DNA of 12,618 nt from NCBI GenBank assembly GCA_029974855.1, contig JARKQO010000057.1:1-12618 (forward strand), in the 5' to 3' direction. Under the pieces are notes generated by a model. That model searched no databases. It saw only the letters and a list, made by a program, of their open reading frames with translations, and was not told the DNA's origin. This DNA comes from Eubacteriales bacterium (GTDB lineage Bacteria; Bacillota_A; Clostridia; Christensenellales; Aristaeellaceae). A program made the position numbers and the translations under genes. Positions 6,865 to 12,618 of the stretch are shown here, piece by piece (position 1 is the first letter of the stretch; the number at the start of each line of letters is the position of its first letter).

Positions 6865-7692
6865 TTATAGGGCGTATTGCCGAATGGCCAGGGCCACTCC
6901 CTCCCGGTCGTTGGAGGCGGTCACGTACCGGGCCGTCCGCTTCACCGCTTCGGAGCCGTTGCCCATGGCCACGGAGCACCCGGCGTAGCGCAGCATAGGG
7001 AGGTCGTTGTCAAAATCCCCGATGGCCATCACCTGCTCCCGGGACAGGCCCAGCCTTTGGGCCAGCTCCCGGAGGGCGGTTCCCTTGTTGACGCCTGCCG
7101 GCATCAGCTCCAGGTTGTTGGCCCAGGAGGAGGTGACGTCCATGCCCTCCACAGGCAGCAGCCTTTGGCGGATTTCCTCCAGGAGGTTCAGGTTCTCGCG
7201 CTCTATGCAGATGATCTTGTGGATGCCTTCCCCTTGAAGGCGATCCACCTCCTGCCTGCCATGGAGCATCCGGGGAGCTCCGGGCTGGTTCGCGTGGGTC
7301 GCCCAGCCCCTCTCCTTGGGCCACAGCTCGTTTTCCACCGCCACAATCCGGTCCGGCAGAAAGCAGGCATAGCTGACGCCCGCTTCCTCCAGAACCGCCA
7401 GGGTGGCCAAAGCCGCCTCCTTGGCGAGGAAATGCTGGGAATAGGGCTTCCCATGGGGAGCTTCCAGGCAATAGGCCCCGTTATAGGCCAGGATATAGCA
7501 TTCCTTCAGCCCGGCCCCCAGGGCGTAGAAGCTGTTGTCCCCGCCGGAGCGGCCGCTGCAAATGGCCAAAGAGATGCCCTTGTCCGCGGCCTCCCTCAGC
7601 GCCTCCCGGCTGGCCTCGGAAATTTCCTTGTTCTCGTTCAAAAGCGTTCCGTCCATATCCATGGCGATCAGCCTGATTTCCTTTGTGTTCAT
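6865..7692 (-). CDS. Cof-type HAD-IIB sugar-phosphate/nucleotide phosphatase
   Basis: 275 residues, the usual Cof-family length. HAD motifs in order: motif I IAMDMDGTLL (nucleophile D12, acid D14), motif II ICSGRS (S46), a C2-type cap between about 80 and 185, motif III Lys in AGVNKGTAL (K203), motif IV GDFDNDLPML (D226, D230). The C terminus has the typical ASNDREGVALAI ending. Such enzymes hydrolyse small phosphorylated metabolites (sugar phosphates, PLP, FMN), often with broad range; the substrate cannot be assigned. ATG preceded by TAGGAGAAGAG, 8 bases after the pseudouridine synthase stop, so co-transcribed with it. Confidence 0.92.
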   Translation of the reverse strand: MNTKEIRLIAMDMDGTLLNENKEISEASREALREAADKGISLAICSGRSGGDNSFYALGAGLKECYILAYNGAYCLEAPHGKPYSQHFLAKEAALATLAVLEEAGVSYACFLPDRIVAVENELWPKERGWATHANQPGAPRMLHGRQEVDRLQGEGIHKIICIERENLNLLEEIRQRLLPVEGMDVTSSWANNLELMPAGVNKGTALRELAQRLGLSREQVMAIGDFDNDLPMLRYAGCSVAMGNGSEAVKRTARYVTASNDREGVALAIRQYAL

Positions 7693-7700
7693 CTCTTCTC

Positions 7701-8570
7701 CTAAAATAACGGTTCAATGTGAAAGGACCGCCCGTTCAAATAGGCCAGGGGTCCCTGTAGGGAAAAGGAAAGCCCCGTGGCGCAGAGCATGAGTCCCTTG
7801 GCCCTTTGGGCCTTGTTCAAAGCCCGGTCCCCGTAGAGGTCGTCCCCCAGAATGGGATGGCCGATGGCGGCCAGCTGGGCCCGGATCTGATGGGTGCGGC
7901 CGGTGTGGAGGGTCACCTCCAGCCTGGAAACGGGCCCCTGCTCCAGCACCCGGTACTCCGTTTTGATGGGCCGCGCCCCTTCCCGGGGCGACCGCACCAC
8001 CCGCACCTTGCCCTTGGCCGCGTCCTTGAGCAGATACTGCTCCAGAACCCCGTGGGCCGGAAGGGGAGCGCCCTTCACCAGGCAGGTATAGGTCTTGTGA
8101 ATCTGCCTGTGCCTGAAGGCGTCCATCAGCCACCCTTGGGTCTCCGGGTCCTTGGCCAGCAGCAGCAGCCCCTCGGTCTGATTGTCCAGCCGGTGGCACA
8201 GCAGCGGTTCGGGACTCCCGGGATCGGTTTTTCGCATCCCGTCCCACAGAAGCTGGGCAATGGTCCTGCCGCCCTTGGCGTCCGCTTCGCAGCTGACCCC
8301 TGCGGGCTTTCGCGCCACCAGCACACGGCTGTCCTGAAAGAGGACGGGAACCTCCCACTCCTCCTGGGCGTGGCGGGAATACAGGTCCACCTGGGCGCCG
8401 GGCAATGCCCTCGCGTCTTTGGGGACACGAAGGCCATCCATTTTTACATCTTTTTGGGCAAAAGCCTCTTTCACGGCGTATTCGGGAAGCCGGGGCAGCA
8501 TCCGCCTTACCAGCGCGTACAGCGTAACGTCGCCAATGTCAAGCGGCACCACGAACCTATACAAATTCAC
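7701..8570 (-). CDS. RluA-family pseudouridine synthase
   Basis: 289 residues with a GTG start (MNLYRFVV) preceded by AAAGGGA. N-terminal S4-like RNA-binding region (about 13-65: LYALVRRMLPRLPEYAVKEAFAQKDVKMDG..V), then the RluA catalytic domain. Catalytic Asp is D129 in CHRLDNQTEGLLLLAK; further conserved segments are KTYTCLVKG (159-167), LHTGRTHQIRAQLAAIGHPILGDDLYG (221-247, with R225/H227/R230). These enzymes isomerise uridine to pseudouridine in rRNA or tRNA. Which RNA position is modified (RluC, RluD or another subgroup) cannot be told, so no symbol is given. It follows the unknown 345-residue gene by 24 bases and precedes the HAD gene by 8. Confidence 0.93.
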   Translation of the reverse strand: MNLYRFVVPLDIGDVTLYALVRRMLPRLPEYAVKEAFAQKDVKMDGLRVPKDARALPGAQVDLYSRHAQEEWEVPVLFQDSRVLVARKPAGVSCEADAKGGRTIAQLLWDGMRKTDPGSPEPLLCHRLDNQTEGLLLLAKDPETQGWLMDAFRHRQIHKTYTCLVKGAPLPAHGVLEQYLLKDAAKGKVRVVRSPREGARPIKTEYRVLEQGPVSRLEVTLHTGRTHQIRAQLAAIGHPILGDDLYGDRALNKAQRAKGLMLCATGLSFSLQGPLAYLNGRSFHIEPLF

Positions 8571-8594
8571 AACGGATCCCTTTCGGCGGTCCGC

Positions 8595-9632
8595 TCAGTG
8601 TTGCAGACCCGCCCTGAGCCCAATCCAATGGGGCGTGCATTGATGCAGCTGCTCCAGCGCCCGCTTCATGCCGGCGGTGGGGACCACGCAGAGCATGGAC
8701 TCCATCACGGCCTCCATGGCCTCCAGGCTTACGCCCTGCTTGGCCAGCATGCGCAAATCCTCCGTGGCCTCGGCCACGTCGTACTCGGGCCTCAAAAAGC
8801 CGTCCAGCGCTCCGCACATGGCCTCGTGGAGCGGCTCCTCCTCCGGGAACAGGCCGTTCATGCCCCCTGCCATCATCTCCTGGGACAGCTCCAGGGTGAA
8901 CAGCTCCTCGCTGCCCATGGCCGCGATCAGCCGGTAGGGGTCCGCCAGGCCCGGATGCAGCAAAATCATCTGCTTGCTGCTGTCGGTCATGTACTCAAAG
9001 GAGGATTTCAGGTAGCGCCGGGCCAGGTTCTCCGCCAGGCGGTCCGAGCGGCCCATCACATCCCGGGTAAAGGTCTGGATGGGTTGGGCGCAATGCAGAA
9101 AGCCCGCGATGTACAGCAGCCCCATCATCATGGCGTCGTAGCGGAAGAGCAGCTCCTTGGTCTGGCTGTATTCCGGGGTGTTCATGACCAGCAAGATGGG
9201 CTCGTGCAGCGCCTGGGGCAAATCCAGCAGCCAATCCTCCTCGGTCATGCGGAAGGAGCACCACAGCCGGGAGACCAAAGCCTCCGCCGCGCCGATATCG
9301 TCCCACTCGGTGAGGGTGATGGAGCCTTGGGCCAGCAGCAGCCTTTCCACCAGCTGGCTTTCCCCCTGGGACAGGCACAGCGCCTCCGTGGGAAGCTGCC
9401 CAAGCACCTCCTGGCGCAGCCCCTCCAGCGTCACCAAAGTCTCCCCCATCTCCTGCCGGTAGTAGGAGCCCTCCATCAGCGCCTGTACCTCCACATCCGT
9501 GATGTCCGAGGAGAACAGGCTCATGCCAGGGTGTGCGGATAAGCGTCGCTCGCATGCCTCGAATTGCTTTTCACGCATCATGCTCATGGTCTTCTCACCC
9601 CAATCGGAATGGGTTGTGACTTCTCTGAGCAT
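8595..9632 (-). CDS. Unrecognised 345-residue soluble protein
   Basis: I do not recognise this family. The gene is well supported: the ATG at 9632 has a near-perfect AAAGGAGGT 7 bases upstream, the frame is open for 345 codons, and flanking genes are close (48 bases after ilvE, 24 bases before the RluA gene). ATGs at 9587, 9581 and 9578 are in frame but have weaker ribosome sites. The protein has no signal peptide or clear membrane segment, is acidic, leucine- and methionine-rich (DAMMMGLLYIAGFL at about 166-179, QEMMAGGMNG at 251-260, LEAMEAVMESML at 303-314), and looks mostly alpha-helical. Three C-terminal helices (about 285-330) resemble a helical repeat. No catalytic motif seen. Possibly lineage-restricted in Clostridia (inference). 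Confidence 0.8.
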   Translation of the reverse strand: MLREVTTHSDWGEKTMSMMREKQFEACERRLSAHPGMSLFSSDITDVEVQALMEGSYYRQEMGETLVTLEGLRQEVLGQLPTEALCLSQGESQLVERLLLAQGSITLTEWDDIGAAEALVSRLWCSFRMTEEDWLLDLPQALHEPILLVMNTPEYSQTKELLFRYDAMMMGLLYIAGFLHCAQPIQTFTRDVMGRSDRLAENLARRYLKSSFEYMTDSSKQMILLHPGLADPYRLIAAMGSEELFTLELSQEMMAGGMNGLFPEEEPLHEAMCGALDGFLRPEYDVAEATEDLRMLAKQGVSLEAMEAVMESMLCVVPTAGMKRALEQLHQCTPHWIGLRAGLQH

Positions 9633-9680
9633 ACGGCGACCTCCTTTGCAATGTAATCAATGGGAAGGGGTTTTTCCCCC

Positions 9681-10748
9681 TCACAGCTTGAGGGTCCAGC
9701 CCATGGGGTCCTGGGCCCTGCCCAGTTGGATGTCCGTGAGCCGCTCGTAGAGCCCCATGGTGATATCGCCCACCTGGTCGCTGCCCAGGCGCACTTCCTC
9801 GTCCAGATAGCAGATCTTGTTGACAGGGGACACCACGGCGGCGGTGCCGGTGCCAAAGGCCTCGGTGATCCTGCCGCTCTTGATGTCCGCGATGACCTCG
9901 TCAATGGCCATCTGGCGCTCCACCACGCTCAGGCCCATGGCCTGGGCCAGCTTCATCACGCTGTCCCGGGTGATGCCCGGCAAAATGCTGCCGTTGAGCG
10001 CCGGGGTCACGATCTCCTTGCCCCCATACACGAACATCATGTTCATGGCGCCCACCTCTTCGATGTAGCGCTGGTGCACCCCGTCCAGCCAGAGCACCTG
10101 GGCGTACCCCTTGGTCTTGGCCTTGGCTCCCGCCAGAATGCTGGCGGCATAGTTGCCGCCGGTCTTGGCGAAGCCCACGCCCCCCCGGACCGCCCGCACC
10201 AGATGATCCTCCACATAGATGCCCACAGGGGCCAGGCCCTCCGCGTAATAGCGCCCAGAGGGAGAGAGGATGATGTAGAACAGGTACTTGCCGGAGGCAC
10301 CCACCCCCAAAAAGGGATCGGTGGCGATCATGGTGGGCCGGATGTACAGGGACGTACCCTCGCTGTGGGGCGTCCAGTCCTTGTCCCAGGACAGCAAGGC
10401 CAAAAGCCCTTCCATGCACAAATCCACATCGATGGCAGCCATGCCCATGCGCTGGGCGGAGCGGTTCAGGCGCTCAAAATTATCCCTGGGCCGGAAAAGC
10501 TGGTACCCGCCCTGGGGGTTGCGGTAGCACTTGAGTCCCTCAAAAATTTCCTGGCCGTAATGCAGCACGGAGCAGGCCGGGTCCAGGGAAAGGGGGCCGT
10601 AGGGAACCACCCGGGCGTCGTGCCAGCCCTGGCCCGCGTCGTAGTCCATCAGCAGCATATGGTCCGTAAAAACCTTGCCAAACCCTAGTTTGCTCTCGTC
10701 CTCAGGCTTTGCTTTGGGGTTGTTGTTCCTCGTCATTTGTATGGTCAT
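9681..10748 (-). CDS. ilvE: Branched-chain amino acid aminotransferase
   Basis: 355 residues of fold-type IV PLP aminotransferase, long (BCAT type II, eukaryote/Bacillus-like) form. Seen: SVLHYGQEIFEGLKCYR (60-76), NFERLNRSAQRM, YIRPTMIATD (135-144), the PLP lysine K195 in GVGFAKTGGNYAAS, the phosphate/PLP-binding EEVGAMNMMFVY (230-241), and TEAFGTGTAAVVSPV near the C terminus. It interconverts leucine, isoleucine and valine with their 2-oxo acids using 2-oxoglutarate/glutamate in the cytoplasm. The first ATG (10748) has GGGAGGAG 8 bases upstream, better placed than for the ATG four codons in. It is first after a strong promoter; the leader is too short for a T-box. Confidence 0.96.
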   Translation of the reverse strand: MTIQMTRNNNPKAKPEDESKLGFGKVFTDHMLLMDYDAGQGWHDARVVPYGPLSLDPACSVLHYGQEIFEGLKCYRNPQGGYQLFRPRDNFERLNRSAQRMGMAAIDVDLCMEGLLALLSWDKDWTPHSEGTSLYIRPTMIATDPFLGVGASGKYLFYIILSPSGRYYAEGLAPVGIYVEDHLVRAVRGGVGFAKTGGNYAASILAGAKAKTKGYAQVLWLDGVHQRYIEEVGAMNMMFVYGGKEIVTPALNGSILPGITRDSVMKLAQAMGLSVVERQMAIDEVIADIKSGRITEAFGTGTAAVVSPVNKICYLDEEVRLGSDQVGDITMGLYERLTDIQLGRAQDPMGWTLKL

Positions 10749-10821
10749 TGTTTTCTCCTCCCACCCTCAGCCTGTGAATTCCAAGCAAATCAGGCCACAT
10801 AGCGAAGCACGCTTACGGTCT

Positions 10822-10849
10822 ATTATAGCCGCAAATGCTTGCATGTCAA
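10822..10849 (-). promoter_or_regulatory. Near-consensus sigma-A promoter of ilvE
   Basis: Minus strand: TTGACA (10844-10849), 16-base spacer, TATAAT (10822-10827); both hexamers are perfect. The predicted start near 10815 gives an approximately 66-base leader. The spacer contains the dyad ATGCTTGCAT (10835-10844) that touches the -35 box and could be an operator. The stretch 10850-10914 up to the preceding stop contains no gene. Confidence 0.9.
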
Positions 10850-10914
10850 GGGTTATGGCCCAGTAAAACATGGTGAATCCCACAGGAAATGGATGGGCTT
10901 CCCAAGGGCGGCCC

Positions 10915-12168
10915 TTAGGGATGGGCCGGTACGGTGACGGTATACACCTGGCTCCCCTCCTCCAGGGTGAAGGCGATACCCGTTATTTTTTCCACGTCCC
11001 CCTGGTAAAGGTAAAGGATACCATCCGCCAGCACCGCCACCCGGCGGTCCATCAGCTGGGGTTCGTTATTCTTGAAAATGGCAAGTCCGGTGGGATTTCC
11101 TCCCTGGTCGATGTCAAAGGAGAGCTGGTACAGGTCCTCTCCGATGGCGAAGGCATACTCCGAATGGCCCGTATCCTCCTGGGGCACCACCCAGATCCCG
11201 GCGTCCTGTAAAATCCGCAGCAGCGGAACCAGCACCGCCTCCTCAGCGTCCCGCAGGGGCGGCAGCACCACGGGGTCGATGCCGGGCTGGGGTACGGTCA
11301 TCACAGGCTGGTCCTGGCCTTCCAACAGGAAGGAGTAGCCTTCCCAGGGGGCGGGAGGCGGCGCCTCGGCAGCCGGGGTCTCCTCCGGGAGCGCGGGGGT
11401 CTCCTCCTCCTGAGGCGGGGGGGATTCCTCCTCCTGGGCCGGGGTGGGCTCCGCCTCCGAGGCGGCGGGGGTTGCCACGCCATCCTGGGGCTCCTGGGTG
11501 AAGGCGGAGGTATCCTCAGGCACGGGGCTATCCGTGATCACCGGAGCGGAAGGGGGCACAGGCGTGTCCGTGGAAACCGCCATGGCCAAAGGGGCCGAGG
11601 GGGCAACCATGGGCGTATAGGTGGGCGCGGGGGTCGCGCTGCTGGTTGGGGTGGCGGTGGGGGCCGGGGTATAGGTCGCCGCGGGCGGCGGAGTATTGGT
11701 AGGCCCTGGGGTCGTGGCCGGGGAGGGGGAAGGGGTCACGTCCACCGGCGCGAACACGATATCCTTGCTTTCATACAGCACCGTCTGGGTCCGCTTGCCC
11801 GCGATGCCGTCCGAGCTGAGGCCATGGTAATATTGAAAGCGCTCCACGGCGCGGCGGGTCTGGTTGCCGTAGACGCCGTCCACATTCCCGGTGTAATATC
11901 CCAGCTCCGCCAGGCGGCGCTGGAGGGTGGTCACCTTGTCGCCCTTGTCCCCCACCTGAAGGGTTTTGTAGTCGGTGTTGGGGGTGATGGCGGGGGTGGG
12001 AACCGGGGTGGACGACGGCGTGGGCGCGGGGGTGGCCGTAACCGCCTGGGCGATCACCGTGGGCAAGGCCGTGGGCTCCAGGGGCAGGAGGGCTGCCTCC
12101 GGGGCCGTCTGCACGGAGGATACGAAAACCATGGACATGTAAATGAGGATGGTCCTTAACAAATCCAT
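10915..12168 (-). CDS. Secreted peptidoglycan-binding protein with Pro/Thr linker and C-terminal beta domain
   Basis: 417 residues, start ATG with AAAGGAGAAG about 9 bases upstream. Residues 1-24 look like a signal peptide (hydrophobic ILIYMSMVFVSSV, possible cut after VQTA), though it has only one basic residue. A first TP-rich spacer (44-63) leads to one PG_binding_1 repeat (about 68-132): LQVGDKGDKVTTLQRRLAELGYY, then DGVYGNQTRRAVERFQ and GLSSDGIAGKRTQTVL. Next is a low-complexity linker (141-275) of Pro/Thr/Ala/Ser/Glu. The C-terminal 140 residues (VLVPLLRILQDAGIWVV... and RRVAVLADGILYLYQGD) weakly resemble the copper amine oxidase N-terminal-like domain of Clostridia surface proteins. 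No hydrolase motif, so a wall-associated non-catalytic role is likely. Own promoter; no clear terminator before ilvE. Confidence 0.88.
   Translation of the reverse strand: MDLLRTILIYMSMVFVSSVQTAPEAALLPLEPTALPTVIAQAVTATPAPTPSSTPVPTPAITPNTDYKTLQVGDKGDKVTTLQRRLAELGYYTGNVDGVYGNQTRRAVERFQYYHGLSSDGIAGKRTQTVLYESKDIVFAPVDVTPSPSPATTPGPTNTPPPAATYTPAPTATPTSSATPAPTYTPMVAPSAPLAMAVSTDTPVPPSAPVITDSPVPEDTSAFTQEPQDGVATPAASEAEPTPAQEEESPPPQEEETPALPEETPAAEAPPPAPWEGYSFLLEGQDQPVMTVPQPGIDPVVLPPLRDAEEAVLVPLLRILQDAGIWVVPQEDTGHSEYAFAIGEDLYQLSFDIDQGGNPTGLAIFKNNEPQLMDRRVAVLADGILYLYQGDVEKITGIAFTLEEGSQVYTVTVPAHP
11344..11748 (-). repeat. Low-complexity Pro/Thr/Ala/Glu-coding tract
   Basis: The part of the peptidoglycan-binding gene that encodes residues 141-275. 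The DNA is a quasi-repeat of CCN, ACN and GCN codons and, toward the 3' side, GAG-rich stretches (PAQEEESPPPQEEETPALPEE). It is an unstructured, probably extended spacer between the wall-binding repeat and the C-terminal domain. Such tracts often vary in length between strains; no exact tandem unit longer than a few codons was seen. Confidence 0.8.
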
Positions 12169-12209
12169 AGGAACTTCTCCTTTTCTCTCCCGTCGCTATG
12201 AGAGGGCCG

Positions 12210-12240
12210 AACCCGGCGGCCGGGCCCCGGGGCCTTGGGT
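12210..12240 (-). other. GC-rich inverted repeats in the leader of the peptidoglycan-binding gene
   Basis: Contains CCCGG-CGG-CCGGG (12212-12224) and the 12-base perfect palindrome GGCCCCGGGGCC (12223-12234), with outer ACCC/GGGT arms (12211-12214 and 12237-12240). They lie in the predicted approximately 145-base leader of the minus-strand gene, about 40 bases before its start codon. Overlapping arms mean that different folds exclude each other. A further small hairpin GGGCG-GCAG-CGCCC lies at about 12245-12259. No T-run, so not a terminator. Confidence 0.55.
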
Positions 12241-12320
12241 CCATCGGGCGCTGCCGCCCCTGACCGCCCCTTTGGATTCTGCTTGGAAACGTCGCTGCCG
12301 CGCATTTTCATTCCATGGGT

Positions 12321-12349
12321 AGCATATCACAAGCGCCTCTCCATGACAA
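12321..12349 (-). promoter_or_regulatory. Probable promoter of the peptidoglycan-binding gene
   Basis: Minus strand: TTGTCA (12344-12349; five of six), 17-base spacer, TATGCT (12321-12326; four of six). Predicted start near 12314, giving a leader of about 145 bases. Fires away from the plus-strand promoter at 12443, with roughly 90 bases between the two -35 boxes. Confidence 0.6.
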
Positions 12350-12442
12350 GACGCTGCGGGGCCCCGATGAAACACAGCGCGGATTCCTTTCACAGCTCAT
12401 GCGCGTTGGGCTCCCGAAGGACGTGGAAGAATCATCCTTGCG

Positions 12443-12471
12443 TTGACCCCCAAAAAGTTCTGTGGTATGAT
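12443..12471 (+). promoter_or_regulatory. Plus-strand sigma-A promoter of a structured leader
   Basis: TTGACC (12443-12448; five of six), 17-base spacer, TATGAT (12466-12471; five of six). Predicted start near 12478. It is the only good plus-strand promoter seen in the window and is followed at once by the leader hairpins and terminator. Confidence 0.75.
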
Positions 12472-12477
12472 CGTGCG

Positions 12478-12579
12478 CAAGGGGAAAGAAGTTCTCCCCT
12501 GATGGCCGGGGATACCGGCGTCAGAACCGCTTTCAAAAAGCTGATGACTTCTGCGCGTAGCAGAGGCGTCAGCTTTTTT
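12478..12579 (+). ncRNA. Structured leader RNA, candidate attenuator or riboswitch
   Basis: From the predicted start the RNA can form hairpin A (GGGGA 12481-12485 with TCCCC 12495-12499), hairpin B (CTGA 12499-12502 with TCAG 12521-12524, inner GCCGG-GGATA-CCGGC), then the terminator hairpin. Two short sequences are exactly duplicated: CTGATG at 12499 and 12541, and GGCGTCAG at 12517 and 12565. So the first GGCGTCAG can instead pair with 12541-12548 and break both hairpin B and the terminator. This is the layout of a transcription attenuator. I could not match it to a riboswitch class I know: there is no T-box TGGNACCGCG element, and no S-box, purine, TPP, FMN, fluoride or complete yybP-ykoY core. 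A short stand-alone sRNA is the alternative. Confidence 0.55.
12535..12579 (+). terminator. Strong intrinsic terminator in the plus-strand leader
   Basis: 12535-12546 pairs with 12567-12578 (including GCTGA/TCAGC and flanking A-U pairs, one G-U), then after one bulged A (12547) 12548-12554 pairs with 12560-12566; loop GCGTA. Six T follow the GC core (12574-12579). The left arm is flanked by five A, so the same hairpin could also terminate minus-strand transcripts. It ends 32 bases before a plausible start codon. Confidence 0.85.
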
Positions 12580-12611
12580 GATAGCCATTTTACAGAAAAG
12601 GACGAGGCGGG

Positions 12612-12618
12612 ATGAAAA
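12612..12618 (+). CDS. Probable start of a plus-strand gene leaving the window
   Basis: Only ATG AAA A is visible. The ATG is preceded by AAGGA (12598-12602) with a 9-base spacer and lies downstream of a promoter and leader terminator, the normal placement for an attenuator-controlled gene. Nothing can be said about the product. The call rests on context alone. Confidence 0.45.

Noticed and set aside
7806..9542. 578-residue plus-strand open frame
   Set aside because: Antisense to the pseudouridine synthase and the unknown gene; starts inside one gene and ends inside another, no ribosome site or domain.
9661..9680. GGGG-TTTTT-CCCC inverted repeat after ilvE
   Set aside because: Only four base pairs and no T-run on the minus strand, so it is not a credible terminator; read-through into the next gene is more likely.
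10901..10920. CCCAAGGG/CCCTTAGGG hairpin at the end of the peptidoglycan-binding gene
   Set aside because: Short stem with a three-base loop and a bulge, overlapping the stop codon and without a T-run; not supported as a terminator.
12478..12579. T-box, S-box or manganese (yybP-ykoY) riboswitch
   Set aside because: The diagnostic core sequences of these classes are missing; only a partial GGGGA/ACCGGC similarity to yybP-ykoY.
12235..12615. 126-residue plus-strand open frame across the right intergenic region
   Set aside because: It runs through two promoters and a terminator hairpin and has no family resemblance.

Overview
The window is a GC-rich (roughly 60% by eye) stretch of a low-copy bacterial chromosome, almost certainly a Firmicute of class Clostridia (gut Oscillospirales/Christensenellales-like; this placement is inference). 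Evidence: strong purine-rich Shine-Dalgarno sites of the AAAGGAGG type before most genes, sigma-A type -35/-10 boxes, a darA-holB-ricT cluster typical of Gram-positive bacteria, and a peptidoglycan-binding protein with a Pro/Thr-rich linker. Every substantial gene lies on the minus strand, so the functional order runs from right to left. Only the far right edge is set up for plus-strand transcription. No transposase, integrase, tRNA, rRNA or CRISPR was seen, and it reads as core genome rather than a mobile island.

Right to left. (a) 12169-12618 is a divergent intergenic region. A minus promoter (12321-12349) serves a secreted peptidoglycan-binding protein (10915-12168). A plus promoter (12443-12471) is followed by an approximately 100-nt structured leader ending in a strong intrinsic terminator (12535-12579), then a ribosome site and the first codons of a gene that leaves the window. 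This leader looks like an attenuator or riboswitch and is the most interesting undescribed element. (b) 10749-10914 holds a near-perfect sigma-A promoter for ilvE, the branched-chain aminotransferase (9681-10748). ilvE is followed at short spacing by an unrecognised 345-residue protein, an RluA-type pseudouridine synthase and a Cof-type HAD phosphatase, probably one transcript. (c) 6763 down to 2399 is a tight three-gene unit: two ABC exporter half-subunits whose start and stop overlap by one base, then a metallo-beta-lactamase-fold hydrolase one base later. The two ABC proteins carry complementary motif defects expected of a heterodimeric exporter. (d) 1880-2290 encodes a stand-alone DUF1801 protein with an N-terminal zinc-ribbon-like segment, ending in an intrinsic terminator. 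(e) The promoter of the last operon is interleaved with that terminator. It drives darA (c-di-AMP receptor), holB (DNA polymerase III delta prime) and ricT (PSP1 domain; truncated by the left edge).

Functionally the window mixes housekeeping (replication clamp loading, branched-chain amino acid metabolism, RNA pseudouridylation), second-messenger sensing, envelope biology and a putative drug/lipid-type exporter. Long plus-strand reading frames opposite these genes are GC-rich shadows and are not annotated.
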